From Dichotomicrobium sp964540795 (GTDB lineage: Bacteria > Pseudomonadota > Alphaproteobacteria > Rhizobiales > Rhodomicrobiaceae): a DNA stretch of 64,000 bases. The position numbers and the translations under genes are program-made. The stretch spans positions 124,001 to 188,000 of the forward strand of contig CAZINX010000001.1 in assembly GCA_964540795.1 (NCBI GenBank). Direction: 5' to 3'. The notes below the pieces were generated by a model that saw only the letters and a program-made list of their open reading frames with translations, did no database searches and had not been told where the DNA came from. Positions 16,605 to 25,266 of the stretch are shown piece by piece (the first letter of the stretch is position 1; each line of letters begins with the position of its first letter).

Positions 16605-18443
16605 TCAGGCCGAGACGGCGCGAACAGCTTGCGATACCGATGCCGCATTGGCGAATGGCAGCGGCACGTAGCGCGCGCCCAGTTCAGCGGCCAGCTGCTG
16701 CGCCGGCTTCTGCGCGCGCGGCGATGTGTCTATGACAATACTCAACAGCCCCTCGGCGCGGATCATCCGCGCGAGTGACTGCGCATCGTCCTGCGCGCGT
16801 TTGCGCCCGCCGCTGCCGTCCAGCCCGACATTGGCGCGGCCGTCTGTCAGCAGCACCAGGATCGGCGTGTGCCCCTTGCGCTTGGCGCTCTGCGCCAGTT
16901 TTAGCCCCTCGCTCAAGCCGGATGCAAGCGGCGTGCCGCCGCCGCCGGGCAAGCCGGCGAGGCTGCGCTTCGCGCGCGTCAGGGAACGCGTGGGCGGCAG
17001 CAGAAGTTCCGCGGCGCGGCCGCGAAAGCCGATAAGCCCCACCTGGTCGCGCCGGACATAACAATCGGCGAGCAACAGCTCGACCGCGCCCTTGGCTTCG
17101 GCGAGCCGGGTAAGGGCGGTGGAGCCGGAGGCATCGACGATGAAGATCGTCATAGTCTCGCTGCGCTGCTTGAAGCGGGTGACGCGGAAATCCTCAGGGC
17201 GGATGATGATCCTGCGTTCCGGCGTGGGCGCGGCGGACTGGCGCAGGCGCTGCCAGGGCGCGGCGGCGCGCAGCGTTTCGATGACGTTCATACGCGCGCC
17301 GGAGCGGGGGGCTTGCGCGCGTACCCCGATCGGCCGGCCGCGCTCTTTAGCATTGGTGAGGGCGCCTGCATGGCCGGCCGCCCCGCCGGCGCGGATGTTC
17401 GGCGCGCGCAGGCTGTCGAGCAAGCCGTCGGGGATCGCAGCCTTCGCGGCGGCCAGCAGAATGTCTTCGGGCAGCGGCGCATCGGCTTCTTTCTGTTCGG
17501 TCTCGTCCTGTCCCTCTGGCGGCTCCGGCGGCTCGGTCGGCGGCTGCTGGCTCTCCTCCTCCGCGGGCGGCGGGGCAGGGATCTGCTGCGCGCGGTGCGC
17601 GAGCACCAGACGCGCGGCAAGCACCGCGTCGGCCTCCTTTACCTCGTCTCGTCCCTGAAGGGCGGCAGCGGCGCGGGCCGCGCGCACGGCGAAGAATGGC
17701 GCGCGCGCCGAGGGAATGCCCAGTTCCAGCGAGACGGCGCTGAGCCGCCTGATGATCTCGTCTGCCACAGAAACCTGCGCCAGCCGCGTGCGGGCGGCCG
17801 CGATCTTGTCGGCATCCGGCGCGCCAGCCTCCTGCGATGCCTCGCCCCAGGACACGCCGTGCAGGTCCACCGCGAAGGCGAGTCGGTCGGTCAGTCCGGT
17901 TGGCGGAGCCTCGTCGTCGCCGATGCTCTCATCCAGCGCGACCACGCCGAAGTGCGTCGGCATCGTGATCGACAGCCCGTCGCGCTGAAGCACCGCCGCG
18001 CCGCGGTCCATCGCCGCCGTGATCCGCGCAGCCGTGGAGAGCGGCACCCGCTCGGCCATCGCCAGCAGGATGAACCCGCCGTCCGCTTCGGCCAGCAGTC
18101 CCCTGTCGGCCACAGGGTGGCCCGCGCGTAGAGTTGCTGCGATGTCGAGGCCGCCGATCAGACGGTCATCGGCGATGTTGGCGGGCGCGCGCCGGCGCGG
18201 CGCATTGGCGGGCCATAGCGAGTCGAGATAGGCTTGCCAGTGGTCGCGGACCGGACCGGCATGGGCATGGACCGTGATGCCGCCCAGCCCCACCGGATCG
18301 ACGGCGAACAGCGCGGCGGCGATCAGCGCGTTTTGCCACGGCGTCGGGCCGGCGTCGGTTTCGGGCGGCGGGGCATCCGGCACGAGCATGTCGTCGCGCC
18401 AGTGCGCGCCGTGCTCAAGTCCGGGGCCGTCCTGGTGGGTCAC
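16605..18443 (-). CDS. bchD: Magnesium chelatase subunit D
   Basis: 612 residues in three parts: an AAA+-like N-terminal domain that has lost a good P-loop, a Pro/Glu-rich acidic linker (about residues 300-345) and a C-terminal von Willebrand A domain with the MIDAS sequence IFIVDASGSTALTR. With BchI it forms the ATPase motor that drives Mg insertion by BchH. It overlaps bchI by 4 bp (ATGA). Confidence 0.96.
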   Translation of the reverse strand: MTHQDGPGLEHGAHWRDDMLVPDAPPPETDAGPTPWQNALIAAALFAVDPVGLGGITVHAHAGPVRDHWQAYLDSLWPANAPRRRAPANIADDRLIGGLDIAATLRAGHPVADRGLLAEADGGFILLAMAERVPLSTAARITAAMDRGAAVLQRDGLSITMPTHFGVVALDESIGDDEAPPTGLTDRLAFAVDLHGVSWGEASQEAGAPDADKIAAARTRLAQVSVADEIIRRLSAVSLELGIPSARAPFFAVRAARAAAALQGRDEVKEADAVLAARLVLAHRAQQIPAPPPAEEESQQPPTEPPEPPEGQDETEQKEADAPLPEDILLAAAKAAIPDGLLDSLRAPNIRAGGAAGHAGALTNAKERGRPIGVRAQAPRSGARMNVIETLRAAAPWQRLRQSAAPTPERRIIIRPEDFRVTRFKQRSETMTIFIVDASGSTALTRLAEAKGAVELLLADCYVRRDQVGLIGFRGRAAELLLPPTRSLTRAKRSLAGLPGGGGTPLASGLSEGLKLAQSAKRKGHTPILVLLTDGRANVGLDGSGGRKRAQDDAQSLARMIRAEGLLSIVIDTSPRAQKPAQQLAAELGARYVPLPFANAASVSQAVRAVSA

Positions 18444-19504
18444 TGTGCTGCTGTCCGGGCCGCCTTGTGGCCCGTGTCCTCGCCGAAGATTTCCCCGATG
18501 GCGCGGTCTACCCGCACGCCGGAGCCGGCTTCATCGAGCGGGTCGCGCCGCAGCCGGTGACGCAGCGCCGACGGTGCGACGCGGCGCAAGTGGTCCTGCG
18601 TGGCCGACGAGGCGCTTTCCAGCGCGGCAAGCGCGCGCGCCGCGCGGATCAGCGTCAGTTCGCCGCGTAGCCCGTCGGTGCCGAGGCTCACGCACAGCTC
18701 GGCCGCCCGCGCCACCACGTCGTCCGGGACATCGACCTGATGCAGGCTCTCCTTAGCCCCGGCGATCGAAGCGCGCAGCGCATCTTCCTCCGACTGCCAT
18801 GCCTGATGGAACGCTGCCGGATCGCGCTCGAACGTGTCGCGCCGGCGGATGACCTGTATGCGCTCGTCCAGATCGCGCGGGGCGGAGACTTCGACGAACA
18901 GCCCGAAGCGGTCAAGAAGCTGCGGCCGCAATTCGCCTTCTTCCGGGTTGCCGCTGCCCACCAGCACGAAACGCGCCGGGTGCCGGATACTGAGGCCCTC
19001 GCGCTCGACGATGTTCTGGCCGGTCGCCGCCACGTCGAGCAGCAGGTCGACCAGGTGGTCTTCAAGCAGGTTCGCCTCGTCGATATATAGAAAGCCGCGG
19101 TTGGCTTGCGCCAGCAGCCCCGGCTCGAACGCTTTTTCGCCACGGGTGAGGGCGCGTTCCAGGTCCAGCGCGCCGACGATGCGATCCTCCGTGGCGCCAA
19201 GCGGCAGGTCGACAACCGGCACCGGTATGGTCTGCGCCGGCGCGGCGGCGCCTTTTGCCTTCGCGTCCGCGCAGGCTTCGCTGAAGCCGCAGGGCTTGGC
19301 CGGATCGCAATGATACGGGCACCCTTCGACCGCCTCGATGGGCGGCAGCAAGGCAGCAAGCGCCCGCACGGCGGTGGATTTGCCCGTGCCCCGCTCGCCA
19401 AACGCCAGCACGCCGCCGATGGACGGGTCGATCGCCGCGATCGTCAGCGCCAGCTTCATCTCGGCCTGGCCGACGATCGCTGAGAACGGATAAGGCGCAG
19501 CCAT
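18440..19504 (-). CDS. bchI: Magnesium chelatase ATPase subunit I
   Basis: 354 residues, an AAA+ ATPase. The Walker A motif is GERGTGKST (about 36-44) and Walker B is GFLYIDEANLL. It hydrolyses ATP in the BchI-BchD ring during Mg2+ insertion into protoporphyrin IX. A GAGGAG ribosome site lies ahead of the ATG. It is followed by bchD and preceded by hemA with a 70-bp gap. Confidence 0.97.
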   Translation of the reverse strand: MAAPYPFSAIVGQAEMKLALTIAAIDPSIGGVLAFGERGTGKSTAVRALAALLPPIEAVEGCPYHCDPAKPCGFSEACADAKAKGAAAPAQTIPVPVVDLPLGATEDRIVGALDLERALTRGEKAFEPGLLAQANRGFLYIDEANLLEDHLVDLLLDVAATGQNIVEREGLSIRHPARFVLVGSGNPEEGELRPQLLDRFGLFVEVSAPRDLDERIQVIRRRDTFERDPAAFHQAWQSEEDALRASIAGAKESLHQVDVPDDVVARAAELCVSLGTDGLRGELTLIRAARALAALESASSATQDHLRRVAPSALRHRLRRDPLDEAGSGVRVDRAIGEIFGEDTGHKAARTAAQ

Positions 19505-19574
19505 CAGGCAGCCACTCCTCTTCGCATGTCACATTGAGCGGCGCGCCGGGAGCGACGCGCACTGAATTGTCTGC

Positions 19575-20789
19575 TCACGCCACCTGCCGGGCCAGCGCGC
19601 ACTCGGACCAGAGCTGGTTGAGCGCGGAGACCAGCCTGTCGATGTCGGCATCCGTGTGGATCGGCGACGGCGTGATCCGCAGCCGCTCAGTCCCCTTCGG
19701 CACCGTCGGGTAGTTGATCGGCTGAACATAGATGCCGTGATGGTCCATCAGCCAGTCGCTGATCCATTTGCACTTGACCGGGTCCTTGACCATGACCGGC
19801 ACGATGTGGCTCGGGTTGGGCAGATAGGGGATGCCGATCGCATCCAGCTTGCGCCGGACCTTGGCGACGACGCGCTGGTGCCGCTCGCGCTCCAGCGTGC
19901 TTTGCTTGAGATGCCGGATGCTGGCGATCGCGCCGGCGGCCACGGCCGGAGGCAGGGCGGTCGTGAAGATGAAGCCGGAGGCGAAGCTGCGCACGAAGTC
20001 GCACAGTTCCTGGGTGCCCGTGATGTAGCCGCCGACCACGCCGAAGGCCTTGCCCAGCGTCCCTTCGATGACAGTCAGCCGATCCATGAGGCCCTCGCGT
20101 TCGGCGATGCCGCCGCCGCGCTGGCCGTAAAGGCCGACCGCGTGAACCTCGTCGAGATAGGTCATGGCGCCGTGCTTGTCGGCGACATCACAGATCTCGG
20201 CGATCGGGGCGATGTCGCCGTCCATGGAGTAGACCGATTCGAAGGCGACCAGCTTTGGAACCTCTTGCGGATATTCGCTGAGCTGGCGGTCGAGGTCGGC
20301 CGGGTCGTTATGCTTCCAGATGCGCTTTTCCGCGCGGGAGTGACGGATGCCCTCGATCATGGAGGCGTGGTTGCCTTCATCCGAAAAGACCACGCAGCCG
20401 GGAATGCGCGAGGCGAGCGTGCTGAGCGAGGCCCAGTTCGACACATAGCCGGAGGTGAACAAAAGCGCTGCTTCCTTGCCGTGGAGGTCGGCCAGTTCGC
20501 GCTCAAGCACGACGTGATAATGGTTCGTGCCCGAGATGTTCCGGGTGCCGCCAGCGCCCGCGCCACACCTCTCCAGCGCCTCATGCATCGCCTGAAGCAC
20601 GACCGGGTTCTGGCCCATGCCGAGATAGTCGTTGGAGCACCAGACAGTCACCTCGGCCTCGCCGTCCTCGCGATACTGCTTGGCGCGCGGGAAATCTCCC
20701 CGCCGGCGTTCCAGCTCCGCAAATATGCGGTAGTTCCCCTCCTTGCGGAGATCCTCCAGCCGGTCGCGGAAAAACCCGTTATAATCCAT
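19575..20789 (-). CDS. hemA: 5-aminolevulinate synthase
   Basis: 404 residues from the ATG at 20789, which has a GGAGGAGAG site. This PLP enzyme condenses glycine and succinyl-CoA, the committed step of the Shemin route to tetrapyrroles. The PLP lysine is in VIEGTLGKAFGVVGG, and the N-terminus MDYNGFFRDRLEDLRKEGNYR is typical. Its position in the photosynthesis operon suggests it is the copy that supplies bacteriochlorophyll synthesis; another copy may exist elsewhere. Confidence 0.97.
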   Translation of the reverse strand: MDYNGFFRDRLEDLRKEGNYRIFAELERRRGDFPRAKQYREDGEAEVTVWCSNDYLGMGQNPVVLQAMHEALERCGAGAGGTRNISGTNHYHVVLERELADLHGKEAALLFTSGYVSNWASLSTLASRIPGCVVFSDEGNHASMIEGIRHSRAEKRIWKHNDPADLDRQLSEYPQEVPKLVAFESVYSMDGDIAPIAEICDVADKHGAMTYLDEVHAVGLYGQRGGGIAEREGLMDRLTVIEGTLGKAFGVVGGYITGTQELCDFVRSFASGFIFTTALPPAVAAGAIASIRHLKQSTLERERHQRVVAKVRRKLDAIGIPYLPNPSHIVPVMVKDPVKCKWISDWLMDHHGIYVQPINYPTVPKGTERLRITPSPIHTDADIDRLVSALNQLWSECALARQVA

Positions 20790-20803
20790 CGCTCTCCTCC
20801 ACC

Positions 20804-21796
20804 TCAGTCCAGCGAGCCCGGCGCAGACCCACGCCCAGGAAACACTTGTGGTTTGTTGTTGGGCACATCCCACGACTGCATCCGCAGACCGGAGTTGTGC
20901 TTGCCCCAGGAAATGCCGGCCGCCTCCGATGTACAGTTGGCCAGCTTTGACGTGCCGGATGTCACCGGCAAGACGTGAAACAGTTCGTTGCCTTCAGCTT
21001 CGGCGGGCGCGGTCGAGGCGTTCCGGCGCAGGCGCGTGCGCCGCGCATCAAGCGCCCACTGCCACAGCGCTGTCGCCTGCAGCGGCAGAACCAGGAACCA
21101 ATGCTCCAGGACTGCCAGCGCCAGCAGCGTTCCCAGGAACACCGCGCCCACCGATTCCCATGCCGGCACGCCGGCCGCCAGGCCTCGCTCGACGATCAGG
21201 ATCGTGGCGAGGGTGGATACCGTCACCGAGATGGGGAACAGCAGGTTCATCGGCCGGCGGCGGAAATAGGTCTCCAGATAGCGCAGATGCGGCGGCAAAA
21301 ATTCCTCAGCCAGGTTCGCGACGCCCAGGAAGATATTGAGTTTTGTGCTGAGCCGCATGAGCCACAAGATGACAAATGTCCACAGGCCCACCTGATTGGC
21401 TGCGCCCCAGGTGAGCGCCGCCATCAACCCTGCGGTCGCGGCGATCGCGATCTCATGATGGATAACCGTTTCGCTGGCATAGCGGAAGCGCGTCCAGAAG
21501 CCCGACGCCTCGGGGCAGGGCGTGCGGCGCGGCCCGGTGAGATATCCGGTGAGGAAGCTCAACTCGTGCCACGCCCAGATCAGCAGGGCGCAGGTGAACG
21601 ACAGATAGACGCCCGCCACCGAGGTCTCGCTGCCGCTCACCCAGAGACCGTAAAGCGCGCCAAGCGCAACAACGGTCATGACGACCATGCTCCACCCGAA
21701 GGTCCGGCGCGGCAGACCATCCAGATACAGGATGATCCCGGTGCTGAACCACCAGATGAACAGAGCGTAGAAGATCGCCAGACCGTATTCCAACAT
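20804..21796 (-). CDS. puhE: Photosynthetic complex assembly protein PuhE (DUF3623)
   Basis: 330 residues with about seven membrane helices in the first 250, starting MLEYGLAIFYALFIWWFSTG, and the family block KLNIFLGVANLAEEFLPPHLRYLETYF. PuhE influences reaction-centre and bacteriochlorophyll levels in Rhodobacter. From memory the family usually ends soon after WQWALDARR; here about 75 polar residues follow, with low complexity and no motif I recognise. It is between acsF and hemA. Confidence 0.92.
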   Translation of the reverse strand: MLEYGLAIFYALFIWWFSTGIILYLDGLPRRTFGWSMVVMTVVALGALYGLWVSGSETSVAGVYLSFTCALLIWAWHELSFLTGYLTGPRRTPCPEASGFWTRFRYASETVIHHEIAIAATAGLMAALTWGAANQVGLWTFVILWLMRLSTKLNIFLGVANLAEEFLPPHLRYLETYFRRRPMNLLFPISVTVSTLATILIVERGLAAGVPAWESVGAVFLGTLLALAVLEHWFLVLPLQATALWQWALDARRTRLRRNASTAPAEAEGNELFHVLPVTSGTSKLANCTSEAAGISWGKHNSGLRMQSWDVPNNKPQVFPGRGSAPGSLD

Positions 21797-21808
21797 CGCG
21801 CCCGAGTC

Positions 21809-22879
21809 CTACCAGGTCGGCGCCAGGCGGCTTTGCGCCGGCAGTTCGTTGCTCTTCGCGGGAATGAGATAGAGCCGCGCGAAAGACAGGGCGGCGCCTG
21901 CGGAAAAGGTAAGCCATTTCAGCCGTCCGATGACGCCGCCGCGCTCTTTTGCCGCGGACATGCCGTCGGAGATTTTGCGCAAGCGTTCCATCGAGGCCCG
22001 GAAGGCGGGATGGTCGATGTCCACGGTCATCGGGAACACCTGCTTGGAGATCTCCGACGTGATGCGGAACACCTGATAGTCGTACTCCGTCGGGTCCACG
22101 TTGAGCGCGCGGTGGAAGGCTGGACGCGCATGGTCGCGCACATACATCGTGGCGTACACGGCAAGGATGAAAAACTTCACCCAGAACTTGTTGAGGCCCT
22201 TCAGGACATGCGGGTTGGCCCGCATCAGCAAGGCGAAAGCCTCGCCGTGGCGGAACTCGTCGTTGCACCACTTTTCAAACCACTTGAAGATCGGATGGAA
22301 GCGCTTGTCCGGGTTGCGCTCCAGGTGACGGTAGATGGTGATGTAGCGCGCATAGCCGATCTTCTCCGACAGGTAGGTGGCGTAGAAGATGAACTTCGGC
22401 TGGAAGAAAGTGTATTTCTTCGACTTGGTCAGGAAGCCGAGATCGACGCCGATGTCGAATTCCTTCAGCGCGTCATTGATGAAGCCGGCGTGGCGCGCCT
22501 CGTCGCGGCTCATGTATTTGAACAGCTCGCAAATATCCTTGTTCGTGCCGCGCTTCTTCATTTCTGCATAGAGCACGCAACCGGAGAACTCCGCCGTGAG
22601 CGAGCTGACGAGAAAGTCGACGAACTCCTTGCGCAGGTCCTCGGGCAGGGCGTCCAGGTCGATCCGGTCCCACTCCTCGCCGCGCAAGAAGTGGTTCTTG
22701 TTCGGATCCGACCGCATTTCCTTGAGTAGCTCGTCCCACTCGCCGCGCACGCTGCTCACATCGGTGGCATCGAGCTTGTCGAAGTCGGTCGTGTAAAAGC
22801 GCGGGCTGAGCACGGTGCTCTGCTGCGCTATCTGCGTCGTCTCGTTCGGGACGTATGGCGTTTCCTCAGCAACAGACAT
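21809..22879 (-). CDS. acsF: Mg-protoporphyrin IX monomethyl ester oxidative cyclase (aerobic)
   Basis: 356 residues. AcsF is the O2-dependent di-iron enzyme that closes ring E to make protochlorophyllide. The di-iron EXXH-type motifs are visible in SRDEARHAGF and NDEFRHGEAF. The anaerobic alternative, BchE, is not encoded in this window. It lies 2 bp after the small conserved ORF and 12 bp before puhE. Confidence 0.97.
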   Translation of the reverse strand: MSVAEETPYVPNETTQIAQQSTVLSPRFYTTDFDKLDATDVSSVRGEWDELLKEMRSDPNKNHFLRGEEWDRIDLDALPEDLRKEFVDFLVSSLTAEFSGCVLYAEMKKRGTNKDICELFKYMSRDEARHAGFINDALKEFDIGVDLGFLTKSKKYTFFQPKFIFYATYLSEKIGYARYITIYRHLERNPDKRFHPIFKWFEKWCNDEFRHGEAFALLMRANPHVLKGLNKFWVKFFILAVYATMYVRDHARPAFHRALNVDPTEYDYQVFRITSEISKQVFPMTVDIDHPAFRASMERLRKISDGMSAAKERGGVIGRLKWLTFSAGAALSFARLYLIPAKSNELPAQSRLAPTW

Positions 22880-22881
22880 CT

Positions 22882-23226
22882 TTAGAGTTTCCTCTCTTCA
22901 GAGAAGCTGAATTCGCAGAGTTCCATGAATTCGAGATCGCCTGTCAGTCGGGTCCAGAGCCGCTCCGGCCAGGTGGCACGGACCACCGTGGCGCGGCGCT
23001 CCTCTTCGTGGCTTTCGCCGTAGGGGACGAAGATCGGTTCGCCATGAACGATCACCTCGTCGCCGGGGTGGATATCGACGACCTGGCCGAAATCCACTTC
23101 CGCGTGAAGGCTTTCGAACTTGTGGTCGACCCGCACGGTACAGGGCAACTCGAACCTCTTGCGTCTCAGCCAGCCCGTCTGGGGCAGGGGCGCTTGCTGC
23201 GTGTGTATGGTCATCTTGACACCCAT
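22882..23226 (-). CDS. Conserved photosynthesis-cluster protein of unknown function
   Basis: 114 residues from an ATG that overlaps the puhC stop (TGATG). Soluble, no membrane helix. The middle (VDHKFESLHAEVDFG, then DIHPGDEVIVHGEPI) looks like a small beta-rich fold, followed by a charged stretch and the end FMELCEFSFSEERK. A gene of this type sits between puhC and acsF in several purple bacteria; I know of no assigned role. The tight coupling to puhC and acsF suggests a part in cyclase function or complex assembly. It may be related to cyclase accessory factors, but I cannot show that. Confidence 0.75.
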   Translation of the reverse strand: MGVKMTIHTQQAPLPQTGWLRRKRFELPCTVRVDHKFESLHAEVDFGQVVDIHPGDEVIVHGEPIFVPYGESHEEERRATVVRATWPERLWTRLTGDLEFMELCEFSFSEERKL

Positions 23227-23684
23227 CACTGCATGGACTGTGAAGACACCATTAATTTTGCAAACGCCCCTGCATTTGTCACGCCAAATGCCCCTAAATC
23301 AATGACTCTTCCGGTCTGGGGATCTTCCAGAGTCAACCGCCCGTCGGCCCAGCGACGCAGCATGAACGGCGCGCGTGTAAGCTCCCCGCTCAACTTGCGC
23401 TCTCGGACCAGCCCGCGCAGCACGCCCCGGATGAAGCCGCCCGTTCCGGGTTCGACCACCGCGATCCGCTCGTCCGTCGCGGCCTTGTAGACCTCGACAG
23501 CGCCATCCTGGCGATCGGCGAAGCGCAGGCTCACCCGGTCCACCTCCGCGCTCGGGGGCATACTGACCCGCCCGATATCGGCCACCCGGCCGGTGAAGAC
23601 AGCGCTGAGAGCAAACCCGATCAGCAGCAGCATGGCGATCAGAGCCGCTCTAGGGATGCCTGTATGGTTCGAATTCTCGCTCAT
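23226..23684 (-). CDS. puhC: Photosynthetic complex assembly protein PuhC
   Basis: 152 residues: one N-terminal membrane helix (about 13-31) followed by a periplasmic domain with GGFIRGVLRGLVRERK and a C-terminal GRVIDLGAFGVTNAGAFAKL, both typical of PuhC. It is needed for full LH1-reaction-centre assembly in Rhodobacter. It lies 30 bp after puhB and overlaps the next ORF. Confidence 0.93.
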   Translation of the reverse strand: MSENSNHTGIPRAALIAMLLLIGFALSAVFTGRVADIGRVSMPPSAEVDRVSLRFADRQDGAVEVYKAATDERIAVVEPGTGGFIRGVLRGLVRERKLSGELTRAPFMLRRWADGRLTLEDPQTGRVIDLGAFGVTNAGAFAKLMVSSQSMQ

Positions 23685-23714
23685 CGGACCTGGACCTCGG
23701 TTCGCGGTTGATGC

Positions 23715-24413
23715 CTATTCCGCAGCCGGAAGCGGTTGCGCCGCAGCCTGCCGCGGTGCGCGCGCCTTGCGCTTGCGCGCGCCGGTGCTGGCCTGCTGCT
23801 TGACGGCGGGCGCGGTTTCCCTGGCCTCTTCGGCCTGCTGCTCGGCCACCAGGGCGCGGGCGATGATTTGCGCGGCGTTTTCCACATCGGGGATCGCCCG
23901 GATCATCGGTTCGGCCTTGGAGAACCGCATTGGGCGCGCGTTCGGCCAGAGATGCAGGTAGGCGAAGCGGTCCGAACCCTTGAGTGCGAACGGGATGTCG
24001 CCTGTGCCCCGGGGGTAAACCCGCAGCCCCGCCGTATCCACACAGCGCAGCGGAATGTTTATCGTCATGGGCAGGGCCACGCCGTAATGCATCGCGATCC
24101 GCTTGTTGGTGAGCGTGTAGATCGTTGTCTGCGCGATCAGCCAGCCCAGCCCGTAGAGCAGGCCAAGCGCCAGCGCGCCGCCCACCAGCGACCAGACCGC
24201 CGAGGACAAGGCTGCCGCCAGCGTGCCGCCCTCCCACATCGTGGAGAAGATGGTCCAGCCGAACAGGATCGCGAAGTAGCCGGCGACGAAGCGTGTATGG
24301 AAGACGCGCACGGCGAACTCACGCCAGTCCGGCGAACCCTGCCACAGAACCCGCTCGCCTTCCGGCAAAGCGCCGGGCAGGCCGCGGACACGGGTGTTCT
24401 GATATTTGCTCAT
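23715..24413 (-). CDS. puhB: Photosynthetic complex assembly protein PuhB
   Basis: 232 residues, membrane protein with bPH2-like (pleckstrin-type) segments. The N-terminal GLPGALPEGERVLWQGSPDW and KRIAMHYGVALPMTINIPL are typical. The C-terminal 50 residues are Ala/Lys-rich and disordered. PuhB acts as an assembly factor for the reaction centre. It overlaps puhA by 4 bp (ATGA). Confidence 0.95.
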   Translation of the reverse strand: MSKYQNTRVRGLPGALPEGERVLWQGSPDWREFAVRVFHTRFVAGYFAILFGWTIFSTMWEGGTLAAALSSAVWSLVGGALALGLLYGLGWLIAQTTIYTLTNKRIAMHYGVALPMTINIPLRCVDTAGLRVYPRGTGDIPFALKGSDRFAYLHLWPNARPMRFSKAEPMIRAIPDVENAAQIIARALVAEQQAEEARETAPAVKQQASTGARKRKARAPRQAAAQPLPAAE

Positions 24414-25243
24414 AGCATCGGCTCCAGACGCTGCGGCATGGCATAAAGCGTGCCGCCGCCAAAATACCCAACGATCTTGTCTTCCTCGAGCAGCGTCACC
24501 TCATCAGGGTGCCTGGTCTTGGGCACGTCGGCGAACTGCTCTGCGGTAAGGGCGTTGATCTTCACGAAGCGGGACTTGAAGCTTCCGCCCTTGATCTCGC
24601 ACATGGTCATCGGCGCAAGCACCGTGACGGTGGACGGACCGGCGGGCGCGCCTTCCTCGTCCTGAGGCTGTGCGGCCTCACGAGCCGGCACCTCGATCTC
24701 CAGATAGCGGATGAGCTGCTCGGCGCGGTCGACCCAGACATCCTTGACGGTGCCAGCAACCTCGCGATCCGCGCCGATCACTTCCATGCCGCGCGGGTCG
24801 GGGTCCCCCTCGGCGATGGTGAAGTCTGTGGCCACACGCAGCGGTACGATCGTCGCCGAGCCGTCGTCCATGCGTTCCGGCACGTCGGAACGATGCGCGT
24901 AGGCGGCCGGGCCGACCCCGTCGAGCATGGGGTTTCCGGTTGGCTCGAACGGCGCGCCGGACCACGGCTCCACCGGCTCCATGTTCTTCGGGTGCGGATC
25001 GCGGCGGTCGCTCGGCAACATCGTCGTGCCGCCATGCGGCAGCAGGTACACCTTCGGCTCTGGCACCCACAGGCCGCGAGAGCCTTCATCCGCCTTTCCG
25101 GTCACCTCTGACTCAAGCGGATAGCCTTCGCGCCGATCCTCGCGCCGCAGGTAGAAGATCAGCCCCGCGAAAAAGATCCAGAACGCGTAGAGCACCACCT
25201 GCGCCACGTCGATGTGACTGGTAATCTCTCCAATGACTTCCAT
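24410..25243 (-). CDS. puhA: Photosynthetic reaction-centre H subunit
   Basis: 277 residues from the ATG at 25243 (GGAGG upstream; a GTG directly before it is possible). One N-terminal membrane helix (VVLYAFWIFFAGLIFYLRR) followed by a cytoplasmic PRC-barrel domain that caps the reaction centre and guides protons to QB. It follows lhaA by 23 bp, the conserved lhaA-puhA order. Confidence 0.97.
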   Translation of the reverse strand: MEVIGEITSHIDVAQVVLYAFWIFFAGLIFYLRREDRREGYPLESEVTGKADEGSRGLWVPEPKVYLLPHGGTTMLPSDRRDPHPKNMEPVEPWSGAPFEPTGNPMLDGVGPAAYAHRSDVPERMDDGSATIVPLRVATDFTIAEGDPDPRGMEVIGADREVAGTVKDVWVDRAEQLIRYLEIEVPAREAAQPQDEEGAPAGPSTVTVLAPMTMCEIKGGSFKSRFVKINALTAEQFADVPKTRHPDEVTLLEEDKIVGYFGGGTLYAMPQRLEPML

Positions 25244-25266
25244 CACTTGCCTCCGTAGTAAGCTCG

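Noticed and set aside
20975..22729. A 584-codon open frame on the plus strand opposite acsF and puhE
   Set aside because: It is antisense to two well-conserved genes, contains no recognisable domain, and such long antisense frames are expected at this GC content.
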